Origin: Streptomyces aurantiogriseus
GTDB taxonomy: Bacteria; Actinomycetota; Actinomycetes; Streptomycetales; Streptomycetaceae
NCBI RefSeq assembly: GCF_014649375.1
Contig: NZ_BMSX01000013.1
Coordinates: 1-64,000 of the forward strand
Direction: 5' to 3'
Length of the DNA stretch: 64,000 nucleotides
Shown here: in pieces, positions 33,517 to 42,581 of the stretch
Layout: every line of letters begins with the position of its first letter
Numbering within the stretch: the stretch's first letter is position 1
The notes under the pieces: generated by a model
Database searches by the model: none
What the model was told of the DNA's origin: nothing
Seen by the model: only the letters and a program-made list of their open reading frames with translations
Position numbers and translations under genes: made by a program

Positions 33517-34538
33517 TGAGCGCGACCACCCAAAGCCCCACGGCCCCGGACAGCCGTACCCCGTCCAAGGCCGCGCGTCTGCTCGGTGACCGGCGCCTGC
33601 CCGTCGCGGCGACGGCCCTGCTCTTCCTCGTGATGTACGGCGTGGGCCTGGGCCGCTACCAGTACTACGGCTTCGCCGAACCGCAGGTCTTCCTGAACCT
33701 GTTCATCGACAACGGCTATCTGCTGGTCGCCGCCGTCGGCGTCACCTTCGTCATCCTGTCCGGCGGTATCGACCTGTCCGTCGGCTCGGTGATCGGCTTC
33801 ACGACGATGTTCACGGCCTGGCTGGTGGAACGCCAGGGACTGCCGATCGTGGTCGTCATCCCCATGGCGCTGGCCGTGGGCGCCTTCGGCGGCTTCCTGA
33901 TGGGCTATGTGATCCACAACTTCGAGATCCAGCCCTTCATCGTGACCCTCGCCGGCCTCTTCCTCTTCCGCGGCCTGTGCCTGGTCATCAGCAAGGAGTC
34001 GATCTCCATCGGCGACTCCTCGGTGAGCAGCATGGCCCAGGCGCAGGTGCCGCTGGGGGTGGGATTCCTGTCGATCGGCGCGATCGTCGCGCTGGTCGTC
34101 CTCGCCCTGGCGTTCTACGTCCTGCACTACACCCGCTTCGGGCGCCGGGTGTACGCCATCGGCGGCAACGAGCAGTCGGCCCTGCTGATGGGTCTCCCGC
34201 AGGGCGGCACGAAGATCGCCGTGTACACGGTGAGCGGGTTCTGCTCGGCGCTGGCCGGACTGCTCTTCACCCTGTACATCCAGTCCGGTGATCCGCTGCA
34301 CGCGACCGGTATGGAACTGGACGCGATCGCCGCGGTCGTCATCGGCGGCACGCTGCTGACGGGCGGCTCCGGGTATGTGCTGGGAACCCTGTTCGGTGTG
34401 CTGGTGCTGGGCCTGATCAAGAGCATCATCCAGTTCGAGGGCACGCTCAGCTCCTGGTGGACGAAGATCGCCACCGGTGTGCTGCTGTGCGCGTTCATCC
34501 TGATCCAGCGCTTCATGACGACCCGCAAGAAGACCTGA
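33516..34538 (+). CDS. yjfF: Furanose ABC transporter permease (YjfF type)
   Basis: ATG 33516 shares one base with the preceding stop and has GGAGG seven bases upstream. The 340-residue membrane protein has the signature LSGGIDLSVGSVIGFTTMF, the loop FGRRVYAIGGNEQSALLMGL and the C-terminal AAVVIGGTLLTGGSGYVLGT. It pairs with the YtfT-like permease. A strong terminator follows, so it ends the operon. Confidence 0.9.
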   Translation: MSATTQSPTAPDSRTPSKAARLLGDRRLPVAATALLFLVMYGVGLGRYQYYGFAEPQVFLNLFIDNGYLLVAAVGVTFVILSGGIDLSVGSVIGFTTMFTAWLVERQGLPIVVVIPMALAVGAFGGFLMGYVIHNFEIQPFIVTLAGLFLFRGLCLVISKESISIGDSSVSSMAQAQVPLGVGFLSIGAIVALVVLALAFYVLHYTRFGRRVYAIGGNEQSALLMGLPQGGTKIAVYTVSGFCSALAGLLFTLYIQSGDPLHATGMELDAIAAVVIGGTLLTGGSGYVLGTLFGVLVLGLIKSIIQFEGTLSSWWTKIATGVLLCAFILIQRFMTTRKKT

Positions 34539-34562
34539 GCCGACGGGGACGTTCCTGTCCGA

Positions 34563-34601
34563 AGTGGTCCGGCGCACGTACATCCCGTGCGCCGGACCAC
34601 T
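34563..34601 (+). terminator. Strong terminator of the furanose ABC operon
   Basis: Perfect 16-bp arms (34563-34578 and 34586-34601) enclose a 7-base loop, 25 bases after the last permease stop. Confidence 0.85.
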
Positions 34602-34716
34602 GGTCGCTGCACTGGTTCACGCAGGAGGGGCTCTCGGGGGCGGGTGAGGAAGCGCGTGAACGACGCTGGTACCGTGCCGCGGCCGATCGAAGAGATCACG
34701 GGGGAGGGCGGTTGCC

Positions 34717-35649
34717 GTGCGGAAGGTGACATGTCACCAGGTCGATGAGGGACGGATCGAGCAGGCGCTGCAGAGCATCTGGGTGCGGACAGTCCACCGC
34801 TGGCACCCTCTGCGCCACGACAGTCTGCACCTGAGGGGCCTGCGGGAACTTCGCGACGAACTCCTCGACCACGTAGCCGCCCGCACCCTGGACGACCCCC
34901 TGCACGGCATGCACCCTCCGCTCACGGTGCTGATCACCGCGGCGGAGTGCGCGCTGGGGGAGCTGAGCCTCGGCGCGTTCCCCGACGGCGACTTCGAGAT
35001 CCCGCTGCCCCTCATCGACGAGACGCTCAGCAGCGAAAGCGTCTCCTTCGACGAATCCCAGGACCCGGCACACCGGGCGGCCACGGCCCGGACCTGGCTG
35101 GACGCGTTCGCCCTGAGCGTCATCAGCGGCGTGATCTGGGAGCGGAGCCGTGTGATCGGCCCCCTGCTCCAGGTCGACTACGCGCCCGCGATCCGTAACG
35201 GAGTGCCCTACTCGCGGTATGAGTCGACGTCGGATCCGGCCGACCTCGCCGAGATGGACGCGCTGTGCGACTACCTGAACGTCATGACCGGACCCCGGCC
35301 CGGCGCGGTACCCGGCCCCGTCCCCCTGCGCAAGCCCGAGCCCGAGGAGCGTGAGCGGGCGGCGCGACGACTGGACGAGGCCGGTGCGTCGACGCCGGAC
35401 CAGCGACTGCTGCGCGTCCTGCTCGACGACGACCAGGAGTCCTTCGAGGAGGCCCTGGCTGACCGTCTCGCCGAGCACCGCGAAAACGCGGGACCCGACG
35501 CCCACCCCAGGAGCCTGCTGCCCCTGGGCCCCCTCACCCTCGCCGCCCTGGCCTCCCTGGCACACGGTTGGCAGCCGGGCGTCCGCTCGCGGTATCTGCC
35601 GGAGGCGGTGCTGCGGGTGCCGCAGCAGTACGCGGCTCCCGACGTCTGA
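34717..35649 (+). CDS. Immunity protein 49 (Imm49)-like protein
   Basis: GTG 34717 follows GGGGGAGGG. The 310-residue protein is soluble and mostly helical. The opening CHQVDEGRIEQALQSI, the LRDELLDHVAARTLDDP stretch and the central TARTWLDAFALSVISGVIWER fit the Imm49 family of polymorphic-toxin antidotes. Many Streptomyces carry these as orphan copies. No toxin gene is adjacent; a small HTH protein follows convergently three bases away. It may protect against toxins delivered by other strains or serve an unrelated role. Confidence 0.6.
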   Translation: MRKVTCHQVDEGRIEQALQSIWVRTVHRWHPLRHDSLHLRGLRELRDELLDHVAARTLDDPLHGMHPPLTVLITAAECALGELSLGAFPDGDFEIPLPLIDETLSSESVSFDESQDPAHRAATARTWLDAFALSVISGVIWERSRVIGPLLQVDYAPAIRNGVPYSRYESTSDPADLAEMDALCDYLNVMTGPRPGAVPGPVPLRKPEPEERERAARRLDEAGASTPDQRLLRVLLDDDQESFEEALADRLAEHRENAGPDAHPRSLLPLGPLTLAALASLAHGWQPGVRSRYLPEAVLRVPQQYAAPDV

Positions 35650-35652
35650 GAG

Positions 35653-36411
35653 TCAGCGCACCTCGGCACCCGCCTCGACACCGATCTGGCGAATCTGTTC
35701 ACAGCTCAGGCGTGCGAGCTCCACGATCAGTTCGGCCACGTCGGGCCCTGCCGAGTGCTGCCGTCGGAGCCTCTCGCCCAGCAGGACATCGGTTTCGCCG
35801 ACAGGGCCGGCCAGGGCGGTCAGGTCGCCCACAGGGATGCCCAGCACCACCGCGAAGTCGGCCAGCAGGTCACGGGTCAGCTCCACCCTGCCGTGCCCCA
35901 CCCCACCGATCGTGGCAGCGCTCACGTACAGGCCCGACACCAGGCACAGCACCCTGGCGGAGCCCGTCCAGTCCAGGTTCCGGTTGGCCAGCATGTGAAG
36001 GAGCGCGGCTCCGAAGCCGGGCCGGTACTGCTCATGCGGTCGTGGAGCCCGCACGGGCATCGTGCGGTTCTCCTGCGGCAACGACCGGACATGGCGAAGC
36101 AAAGCGCCCCTGCGCTCCTGAGGCAGCGCCACGGCGTGCCGCACAAGTTGGGGGACCAGCCGCCCGGCCGTCGCGTCCAACGGCGCGAGTTCCTCCGGGA
36201 CCGGGATTCCGGCAACCGCGAAGAGATCGGCGGTGCGCCAACCGAGCGCGGGCGCGAGCTTCCGCAGCAGCACCGGGTCAGGAGCCGCACCCCTGAGCAC
36301 CGCCCACAGCTCGGACTCCTCGGCCTCGGCCTGCCGGGAGAGCGGTCCGACGTCCAGCTCCCGATGGTCCATCAGCCGTCCCAGCCGCACACCGAAGCCT
36401 GGACTCGTCAT
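35653..36411 (-). CDS. Tandem helix-turn-helix (XRE-like) regulator
   Basis: The 252-residue protein has an N-terminal HTH-like segment (VRLGRLMDHRELDVGPLSRQAEAEESELWAVL) and a second one at about 130-190 (LANRNLDWTGSARVLCLVSG, then LTRDLLADFAVVLGIPVGDLTAL). Such two-HTH proteins are common and uncharacterised in Streptomyces. It is convergent with the Imm49-like gene, with only three bases between the stops. No ribosome site is obvious at ATG 36411. Confidence 0.6.
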   Translation of the reverse strand: MTSPGFGVRLGRLMDHRELDVGPLSRQAEAEESELWAVLRGAAPDPVLLRKLAPALGWRTADLFAVAGIPVPEELAPLDATAGRLVPQLVRHAVALPQERRGALLRHVRSLPQENRTMPVRAPRPHEQYRPGFGAALLHMLANRNLDWTGSARVLCLVSGLYVSAATIGGVGHGRVELTRDLLADFAVVLGIPVGDLTALAGPVGETDVLLGERLRRQHSAGPDVAELIVELARLSCEQIRQIGVEAGAEVR

Positions 36412-36472
36412 CCCGTGAGCCTAGATGCCCAGGCACTGCGACGCGCACCTATGATCCGCAGTCGTGGACGTT

Positions 36473-36550
36473 GCTGATCGCCCCGGCGACCCCCGGAGCG
36501 ACATCCCACCCTTCTGATCAACCCGGCGAACCCCGGAGTGCCCCCCACTC
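36473..36550. repeat. Degenerate direct repeat of about 40 bp
   Basis: Two imperfect copies begin CTGATC at 36473 and 36513 and share CCCGGCGA and CCCCGGAG blocks. A third start (CTGATCACCCC) follows at about 36553, inside the end of the neighbouring gene. They may be binding sites or a decaying tandem duplication. Confidence 0.45.
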
Positions 36551-36556
36551 TCCTGA

Positions 36557-37405
36557 TCACCCCGCCGCCACCGCCACCACCACCCCCCGCTCCCCGCTCG
36601 GCGACACCACCGCCGACACCCGTACCGCCGTCGCCCGTGCCACGCGTCCCGCGTGGGCGGCGCCCGCCAGCAGGGCCGGCTGGAGTTGCTCCAGGCCGGC
36701 GACCAGCAGCTCCTCACCGGCCACCAGGACCGGCCGTACCGCCTTCGCCGAGGTGGCCGCCGCCTCCGTCAGGTCGGCCAGGGCGGGGAGAGTGGCCCGG
36801 GCGAGGTCCGCGCCCGCGGCCGCGGCTCGTTCGGCGAGGGCCGCCTGCAAGGGGATGAGCGGGGTCACGGTCGTCGTCACCGCGTCCGCGACGCGGTGCA
36901 GTTCCGGGGCCGAGTCCCGTAGGACTTCCGCCGCCGCGCGCAGCACCGGCACGAGGGCGAGCGCCAGCCCCGCCGCGAGGCCGGCGCCCGCGGGCAGGAG
37001 CGGGGACGTGGCCTCGACCAGTTCGCCCAGTACCGCCGCGAACTCCTCGACGGCCGGTTCGACGGCGTCCAGCACCGGAAGCAGGTTCTCGCCGAGCACC
37101 GTCAGCAGTGCCTGGGCCGGCTCGCTCACGGGTGTCCCGCCGGCGCCGAGGCGGGTGAGGGTCTCGACCATGCGGTAGAAGGCCTCCTGCGCCTGCGGGG
37201 AGGCGCTGGCCTCGGCCAGGTCGGCCGTGGTCCGCCGCAGCACCCTCAGCGCCTCGGCGCCCGAACCGTCCCGTGGGTCGAGGGTGTTGATGGCGATTCT
37301 GGTGATGTTGCCCGCCGTGTCCAGGAGTTGTCCGGTGATGTCGGTCGTGCTGCGGGCCATGCGCAGCACGTCGTCCCTGCTGGGGAGCGAAGGAATCGTC
37401 GCCAT
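36557..37405 (-). CDS. Helical Ala-rich protein of unknown function
   Basis: ATG 37405 has GAGGAG at a normal distance. The 282-residue protein is almost wholly predicted helix, rich in Ala, Leu, Val and Glu, with hydrophobic stretches (AGLAAGLALALVPVLRAAAEVL, written in part) that look amphipathic more than membrane-spanning. The N-terminus ATIPSLPSRDDVLRMARSTT is reminiscent of phasin-like or apolipophorin-like helical proteins. No catalytic motif is visible. It stands alone, divergent from a secreted carboxypeptidase. Confidence 0.6.
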   Translation of the reverse strand: MATIPSLPSRDDVLRMARSTTDITGQLLDTAGNITRIAINTLDPRDGSGAEALRVLRRTTADLAEASASPQAQEAFYRMVETLTRLGAGGTPVSEPAQALLTVLGENLLPVLDAVEPAVEEFAAVLGELVEATSPLLPAGAGLAAGLALALVPVLRAAAEVLRDSAPELHRVADAVTTTVTPLIPLQAALAERAAAAGADLARATLPALADLTEAAATSAKAVRPVLVAGEELLVAGLEQLQPALLAGAAHAGRVARATAVRVSAVVSPSGERGVVVAVAAG

Positions 37406-37603
37406 GGGTTCTCCTCGTGGCACACGCACCCGGTGCCCCCAGCATGCCCGCTTCCGGCGGCCCTCGTAGGCCATCCGGAGTATCGGTGACACCAACGCCC
37501 TCTTGTTGCAGTTGAGTCGAACAAGTCACCCTCGCCGTACCGGTCCACGGAAGCAGCCCCACGATCCCGCTCCCACGATCTCGGCAGTCCAGAGGAGGTA
37601 CGC

Positions 37604-40186
37604 GTGCGCACCACGAGAACCACCTTTGCCAGACCTTTGCTGATCACCGCCCTCGCCCTCAGCGCGACGGGCGCCCTGCTCCTCACCCCCCACCCCGCCG
37701 GCGCCGATCCCGACCCCGACCCCGGCCCCGTCACCCGGGAGCAGCGCTCCGGCCCCGACACAGGTGCCGCCAAGGCCCCGGTGAGCGCGGCTCGTCAGGC
37801 CCTCACCGCCCCCGTCACCGACCTCTCCGCCGCCGACGCCGTCCGCGGCTATCCCCGGCAGCAGGTCCTCGCCCCCGACCCCGAGAACCCCGCCGACAAG
37901 TCCCTCAAGCTGGGCCTCACCCCGTACCACGCCATCGCGCCGAAACTGAACGCCCTTCAGGCCCTCGGAAACCGGGTGAGCGTCGAGGTGACGGGCCGTT
38001 CGGCCGGCGGGCACCGGCTCTACCTCGTCACCGTCACCGCGCCGGAGACCGCCCGCCAGACCCGCGCCCAGGAGCGGATGCGCGAGCTCATCGAGAACGC
38101 GCCCGCCGCGGCAGCCGTGTCGAAGGACATCAAGGCCGGCTACAAAACCCCCGTCTTCTTCAACAACAACATCCACGGCAACGAGTGGGAGGGCACCGAC
38201 GCCTCCCTGAAGCTCATCGAGCAGCTCGCCACCGCCGACGACGCGCGCACCAAGGACCTCCTCGCCCGCACCCGCCTGTACTTCAACATCACCGCCAACC
38301 CGGACGGCCGTATCGCCGGCACCCGCGCCAACGCGGGCGGCTTCGACCTGAACCGGGACTTCGTCACCGCCTCGCAGCCCGAGGCGCGCGCGATGCGGCA
38401 GATCGAGATCGACAAGCAGCCCGCCGTCATGCTCGACGTCCACGGCTACGTCAACGGCACCCTCATCGAGCCGACGACCCCGCCGCACGGCGAGAACTAC
38501 GAGTACGACCTCTTCCTGAAGAACACCTACGCCAACGCCCTCCGCATGGAGACCGCCGTCAACGGCCTCGGCTACACGCCCGCGAAGGACGGCGTGCAGC
38601 CCGCGCAGATCCCCTTCCGGGACCAGGAGGAGGGCTGGGACGACTGGCCCCCGATCTTCACCCCGCAGTACGCGGCCTTCCACGGCACGGTCGCCGCGCA
38701 CACCGTCGAGATCCCGCTGCAGGTGAACAACGCCGCCTACACCGGCCTGCCGGAGAGCGAGCTGCGGCGCCGTTCCGCCATCAACGTGGACGTGGCCGGC
38801 GCCGCCCTGCGCGCCACCCTCGACTTCGTCCGGGCCGAGCGGTCCACGCTCATCGCCGACCAGATCGAGGTGTTCCGGCGCGGGGCCGCCGGGGCCGCGC
38901 AGGTTCCGGTGTCGGCGAAGACCGTCCCGGGCGTGCCGGGCATCGGGCCCGAGGACGTCTACACGACCACCTTCCCGCGCGCCTACGTCCTCCCCGCCGG
39001 GACGGCCCCCACGTCCACCGCCCGCCTCGTCGACCACCTCCTCGCCAACGACGTCCGGGTCGCCCGCGCCTCTCACGCCTTCCGGCTCGGCGGACGCACG
39101 TACCCGAAGGGCTCGTACGTCGTCGACATGCGCCAGCCCAAGCGAGGGCTGGCGAACGTGCTGCTCGCCGACGGCAGGGACATCAGCGAGAAGGTGTCGG
39201 TGATGTACGACATCTCGGGCTGGAGCCTGGGCCGGTTGTGGGGCGCGGAGGTGGTGGCCGTGCGGGGCGGCTCCCTGGTGGGGGTGCCGCTCCGGCCCGT
39301 GACCGAGGCCGCTTCGGCCGGCTCGGTCGCCCCGCGGGGCAATCTGCGGCTGCGGCTGGACGACCCGAACGCGGTCGCGGCCCTGAACTCCCTTCTCCGG
39401 CAGGGGGTTCAGGTACGCCGGGCCAGCGACGGGAGCGCCGTCGTCCCCGCGTCGGCGCGCAGGCAGGCGACCGAAGCGGCGCGCAGGTACGACGTCTCCT
39501 TCGTTTCGACGGCCCTCTCCGGCACCACCCCGCTGCACCGCGTCCGTGTCGCCGCCGCCGTCACCCCCGGTGAGCTGTTCGCGCTGCGGGAGATGGACTT
39601 CGACGTCACGCCGGTGTCCACGGCCGTCCTCAACGCCGGCTTCGACTGGTCGTCGGTGGACGTGCTGTTCGTGTCGACCGGGCTGAACCGGGCCGCTCTG
39701 ACCGAACCCGCGCGGGCCGCTCTCGACGGCTTCCTCGCCGGGCACGGTCTGGTCGGGCGGGGCGCCGCCGGGGCCGCGCTCGGCACGGGTGCCGGGCTGC
39801 TGGACGTGACGGCAGTCGAGGGCAACGGGGACGCCAACGGCGTGGTGCGGGTGGTGAATTCGGGTCCGGTGACGGTCGGCGCCCCGGACCACGGCTTCGT
39901 CTACGCGCCGGTGTGGTTCACCGGTCTCGGGCCCGGGGTACGCGTCGAGCAGTCGTACGCCGCCGGGAACCCGCTCGTCTCCGGCCACTGGCGGGCCCTG
40001 GCCGACGGCTCGGGCGGTCCCGCGGCCGCCGCCGGGCAGGCCGCGGTCGTGAGCGGGCCGCATGCCGTCCTGTTCGGCACGGAACCTCTGTTCCGGGACC
40101 ATCCGAAGGGGCAGTTCCCGCAGGTCGCACAGGCACTGATCACCATGGCACACACAAGCAGCGGTCTGGTTGAGGAGAGCGGATGA
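37604..40186 (+). CDS. Secreted M14-family zinc carboxypeptidase
   Basis: GTG 37604 is five bases from AGGAGG. The 860-residue protein has a signal peptide ending near HPAGA (about 34). The M14 zinc motif HGNEWEG lies at 191-197 (His191, Glu194), with the third ligand in MLDVHGYVNG. GGFDLNRDF near 240 gives the substrate-binding Asn-Arg. About 400 further residues form a C-terminal region without recognised motifs. Proteins of this group remove C-terminal residues from peptides outside the cell. The stop overlaps the serine hydrolase start (ATGA). Confidence 0.85.
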   Translation: MRTTRTTFARPLLITALALSATGALLLTPHPAGADPDPDPGPVTREQRSGPDTGAAKAPVSAARQALTAPVTDLSAADAVRGYPRQQVLAPDPENPADKSLKLGLTPYHAIAPKLNALQALGNRVSVEVTGRSAGGHRLYLVTVTAPETARQTRAQERMRELIENAPAAAAVSKDIKAGYKTPVFFNNNIHGNEWEGTDASLKLIEQLATADDARTKDLLARTRLYFNITANPDGRIAGTRANAGGFDLNRDFVTASQPEARAMRQIEIDKQPAVMLDVHGYVNGTLIEPTTPPHGENYEYDLFLKNTYANALRMETAVNGLGYTPAKDGVQPAQIPFRDQEEGWDDWPPIFTPQYAAFHGTVAAHTVEIPLQVNNAAYTGLPESELRRRSAINVDVAGAALRATLDFVRAERSTLIADQIEVFRRGAAGAAQVPVSAKTVPGVPGIGPEDVYTTTFPRAYVLPAGTAPTSTARLVDHLLANDVRVARASHAFRLGGRTYPKGSYVVDMRQPKRGLANVLLADGRDISEKVSVMYDISGWSLGRLWGAEVVAVRGGSLVGVPLRPVTEAASAGSVAPRGNLRLRLDDPNAVAALNSLLRQGVQVRRASDGSAVVPASARRQATEAARRYDVSFVSTALSGTTPLHRVRVAAAVTPGELFALREMDFDVTPVSTAVLNAGFDWSSVDVLFVSTGLNRAALTEPARAALDGFLAGHGLVGRGAAGAALGTGAGLLDVTAVEGNGDANGVVRVVNSGPVTVGAPDHGFVYAPVWFTGLGPGVRVEQSYAAGNPLVSGHWRALADGSGGPAAAAGQAAVVSGPHAVLFGTEPLFRDHPKGQFPQVAQALITMAHTSSGLVEESG

Positions 40187-41334
40187 CGCAGGAGATCCAC
40201 GGCAGCGTCGCGGACGGTTTCGAGACCGTGCGGGAGGAGTTCGCCGCGTTCGTGGCGGAGGAACGACCCGATTACGAAGGGCAGCTGTGTGCGTACGTGC
40301 ACGGCCGGAAGGTCATCGACCTGTGGGCCGGGCACGGCAACGACGCCGAGTCCCTGTACGGCGTCTTCTCGTCCACCAAGGGTGCGGCCCACCTCGTGGT
40401 CGCGCTCCTCGTGCAGGACGGCACGCTCGAGCTGGACCGCAAAGTGACGTACTACTGGCCGGAGTTCGGCTCCGAGGGCAAGGGATGCCTGACCCTGCGC
40501 GACCTGCTCGCCCACCGGGCGGGGCTGGTGGGGCTCGATGCCGGGTTCACCGACGACGAGCTGGCCGACGATCGCGTCATCGCCGAACGACTCGCGGACC
40601 AGAAGCCGTTCTGGCGTCCGGGTACGGCGTTCGGCTACCACGCACTGGTCATCGGCGCGCTCGCCGGCGAGATCGTGCGGCGGGCCACGGGCCGTACGCT
40701 CCAGGAGGTGTACGAGGAGCGGGTGCGGGTGCCGTACGAGTTGGACTTCTTCCTGGGGCTGCCCGAGGCGCTGGAGCCCCGCTTCCGGTCCGTGCAGCCC
40801 ATGGCGCCCACGGAGGAGCAGCGGGCCGTGCTCGACTCGGCGCAGACCGGGCCGCACAGTCTGTCCTCGATCGCCTTCAACACGCATGTGCCGGAGCCGG
40901 GGGACCTGGTGGACCACGCCAACTCCCGCACCGTGCGCGCCAAGGGGCCGGCGTCGGCGGGAGGTGTCGCGGCGGCGCGCGGGCTCGCGGGGATGTACGC
41001 GGCGGCGATCAGCGAGGTGGACGGGCGGCCACCGCTGCTGAAGCCGGACATCATCGCGGAGGTCGGGCAGATCCATTCGTCCGGGTACGACCTGGTGGCC
41101 CGGGCGCACAAGTCGTTCGGGCTCGGCTTCCAGGCGGTGGCCGACACGTGGTACCCGTTCCTGGGTGCCGGGACGTTCGGGCACAGTGGCGCGGGCGGTT
41201 CGCAGGCCTTCGCGGATCCGCGCAGCGGACTGGCGTACGGGTACACACGCCGGCGCGTCGCCTTCCCGGGCGGTGCGGCGCCGGAGAACGTACGGCTGGT
41301 GAGGGCCGTGCACAAGGCGGCGCTGGCGAGCTGA
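40183..41334 (+). CDS. Serine hydrolase, class C beta-lactamase/esterase family
   Basis: This 383-residue protein has the SxxK catalytic motif in VFSSTKGAAH (Ser63, Lys66), the Tyr motif region FGYHALVIGALAGEI, and a C-terminal FGHSGAGGSQAFADP. There is no signal peptide. The best match in type is EstB-like or LACTB-like esterases, with beta-lactam hydrolysis unlikely to be the main role. It is translationally coupled to the secreted carboxypeptidase, so it may process peptide-derived esters or amides; that is inference. Confidence 0.85.
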   Translation: MTQEIHGSVADGFETVREEFAAFVAEERPDYEGQLCAYVHGRKVIDLWAGHGNDAESLYGVFSSTKGAAHLVVALLVQDGTLELDRKVTYYWPEFGSEGKGCLTLRDLLAHRAGLVGLDAGFTDDELADDRVIAERLADQKPFWRPGTAFGYHALVIGALAGEIVRRATGRTLQEVYEERVRVPYELDFFLGLPEALEPRFRSVQPMAPTEEQRAVLDSAQTGPHSLSSIAFNTHVPEPGDLVDHANSRTVRAKGPASAGGVAAARGLAGMYAAAISEVDGRPPLLKPDIIAEVGQIHSSGYDLVARAHKSFGLGFQAVADTWYPFLGAGTFGHSGAGGSQAFADPRSGLAYGYTRRRVAFPGGAAPENVRLVRAVHKAALAS

Positions 41335-41346
41335 TCACCGTACGGG

Positions 41347-41383
41347 CGAAGGCCGCACCCCACGTCCAAGGGTGCGGCCTTCG
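41347..41383. terminator. Bidirectional terminator
   Basis: Perfect 14-bp arms (41347-41360 and 41370-41383) enclose a 9-base loop between the convergent serine hydrolase and reductase genes. Confidence 0.85.
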
Positions 41384-41446
41384 TCGTACGCAACGAACGC
41401 TGTCGGGCGAGCGTCACGCCGGGATTCCCGGGGCCGGGGCCGGCCG

Positions 41447-42469
41447 TCAGAGCTTGACGATCATCTTCCCGGTGTTGTCGCCGCGCAGGACGCCCAGGAA
41501 GGCCTCCAGGTTGTTCTCGATGCCCTCGACGACCGTCTCGCGGTACTTCAGGTCGCCGGAGCGGACCCAGGGGCCGACCTCCTGGACGAACTGCGGCTGG
41601 AGGTCGTAGTGGTCGCTGACCAGGAAGCCCTCGATACGGCCGCGGGTCTGGATCAGGCGGGCGAGGTTCTTCGGGCCGGGGGCGGGCTCGGTGTTGTTGT
41701 AGACCGAGATCATGCCGCAGACCGCGATACGGCCGCCCTGGTTGAGGGAGCCGATCGCGGCCTCCAGGTGGTCGCCGCCGACGTTGTCGAAGTAGACGTC
41801 GACACCGTCGGGGGCGGCGGCGTGGAGCTGCTCGCCCACGGGGCCGTTCTTGTAGTTGAAGGCGGCGTCGAAGCCGTACTCCTCCACCAGCAGCTTGACC
41901 TTCTCGTCGGAGCCGGCCGAGCCGATCACGCGGGAGGCGCCCTTGAGCTTGGCGATCTGGCCGACCTGGCTGCCGACGGCACCCGCCGCGCCGGACACGA
42001 ACACCGAGTCGCCCTCCTTGAAGGAGGCGGTGCGCAGCAGGCCGGCGTAGGCGGTGAGGCCGGTCATGCCGAGGACGCCGAGGTAGGCCGAGAGGGGCGC
42101 GGCCTCGGGGTCCACCTTGACGGCCTGCTGGGCGTCGAAGGTGGCGTACTCGCGCCAGCCGCCGAAGTGCAGCACGCGGTCGCCCGGGGCGAAGCCCTCG
42201 GCCTCGGAGGCGACGACCTCGCCCACGGCACCGCCCTGCATGGCCTTGCCCAGCTCGAAGGGGGCGACGTAGGACTTGGCGGCGCTCATCCGGCCGCGCA
42301 TGTACGGGTCGACGGAGAGGTACTCGTTGCGGACGAGCACCTGACCGGGGCCGGGCTGCCGGATCTCCGCCTCGGCCAGCTCGAAGTCCTCGGGCTTCGG
42401 CCAGCCGACGGGGCGGCTGAGCAGACGCCATTCACGGCTGACGGAGGGGAGCGTGGGGGTGTCGGACAT
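41447..42469 (-). CDS. NADP-dependent MDR oxidoreductase (CurA/leukotriene B4 dehydrogenase type)
   Basis: ATG 42469 has AAAGG just upstream. The 340-residue protein lacks the zinc cysteines of alcohol dehydrogenases. It has the group motifs LSVDPYMRGRM, MQGGAVGEVV, the NADP site VSGAAGAVGSQVGQIAKL and FDNVGGDHLEAAI. Family members reduce alkenals or alpha,beta-unsaturated ketones with NADPH. It is divergent from a MarR regulator with shared operators, so it is probably induced by a reactive electrophile. Confidence 0.92.
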   Translation of the reverse strand: MSDTPTLPSVSREWRLLSRPVGWPKPEDFELAEAEIRQPGPGQVLVRNEYLSVDPYMRGRMSAAKSYVAPFELGKAMQGGAVGEVVASEAEGFAPGDRVLHFGGWREYATFDAQQAVKVDPEAAPLSAYLGVLGMTGLTAYAGLLRTASFKEGDSVFVSGAAGAVGSQVGQIAKLKGASRVIGSAGSDEKVKLLVEEYGFDAAFNYKNGPVGEQLHAAAPDGVDVYFDNVGGDHLEAAIGSLNQGGRIAVCGMISVYNNTEPAPGPKNLARLIQTRGRIEGFLVSDHYDLQPQFVQEVGPWVRSGDLKYRETVVEGIENNLEAFLGVLRGDNTGKMIVKL

Positions 42470-42511
42470 GAGGCCTTTCCTTACGTGCTGCGGCTCGAGC
42501 GGAGGGGCGAA

Positions 42512-42580
42512 TGTTTCAGTACCTGAAACAACCATGCTCCTGAATATTTCAGGATGTCAAGTAACCGGGTACCCTGAAAC
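42512..42580. promoter_or_regulatory. MarR operators between the reductase and marR
   Basis: A near-perfect palindrome TGTTTCAGTACCTGAAACA lies at 42512-42530. CCTGAATATTTCAGG lies at 42539-42553. A half-site CCTGAAAC ends two bases before the marR start. The three sites share CCTGAAA and cover both promoters. Confidence 0.8.
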
Positions 42581-42581
42581 C

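Noticed and set aside
37526..40153. An 875-residue minus-strand frame opposite the carboxypeptidase
   Set aside because: The plus-strand frame has a signal peptide and a zinc motif; the reverse one has only Gly/Arg/Val-rich sequence.
40183..41334. Resistance beta-lactamase
   Set aside because: The SxxK serine hydrolase lacks a signal peptide and looks like EstB-type esterases, so an antibiotic-resistance call is not supported.
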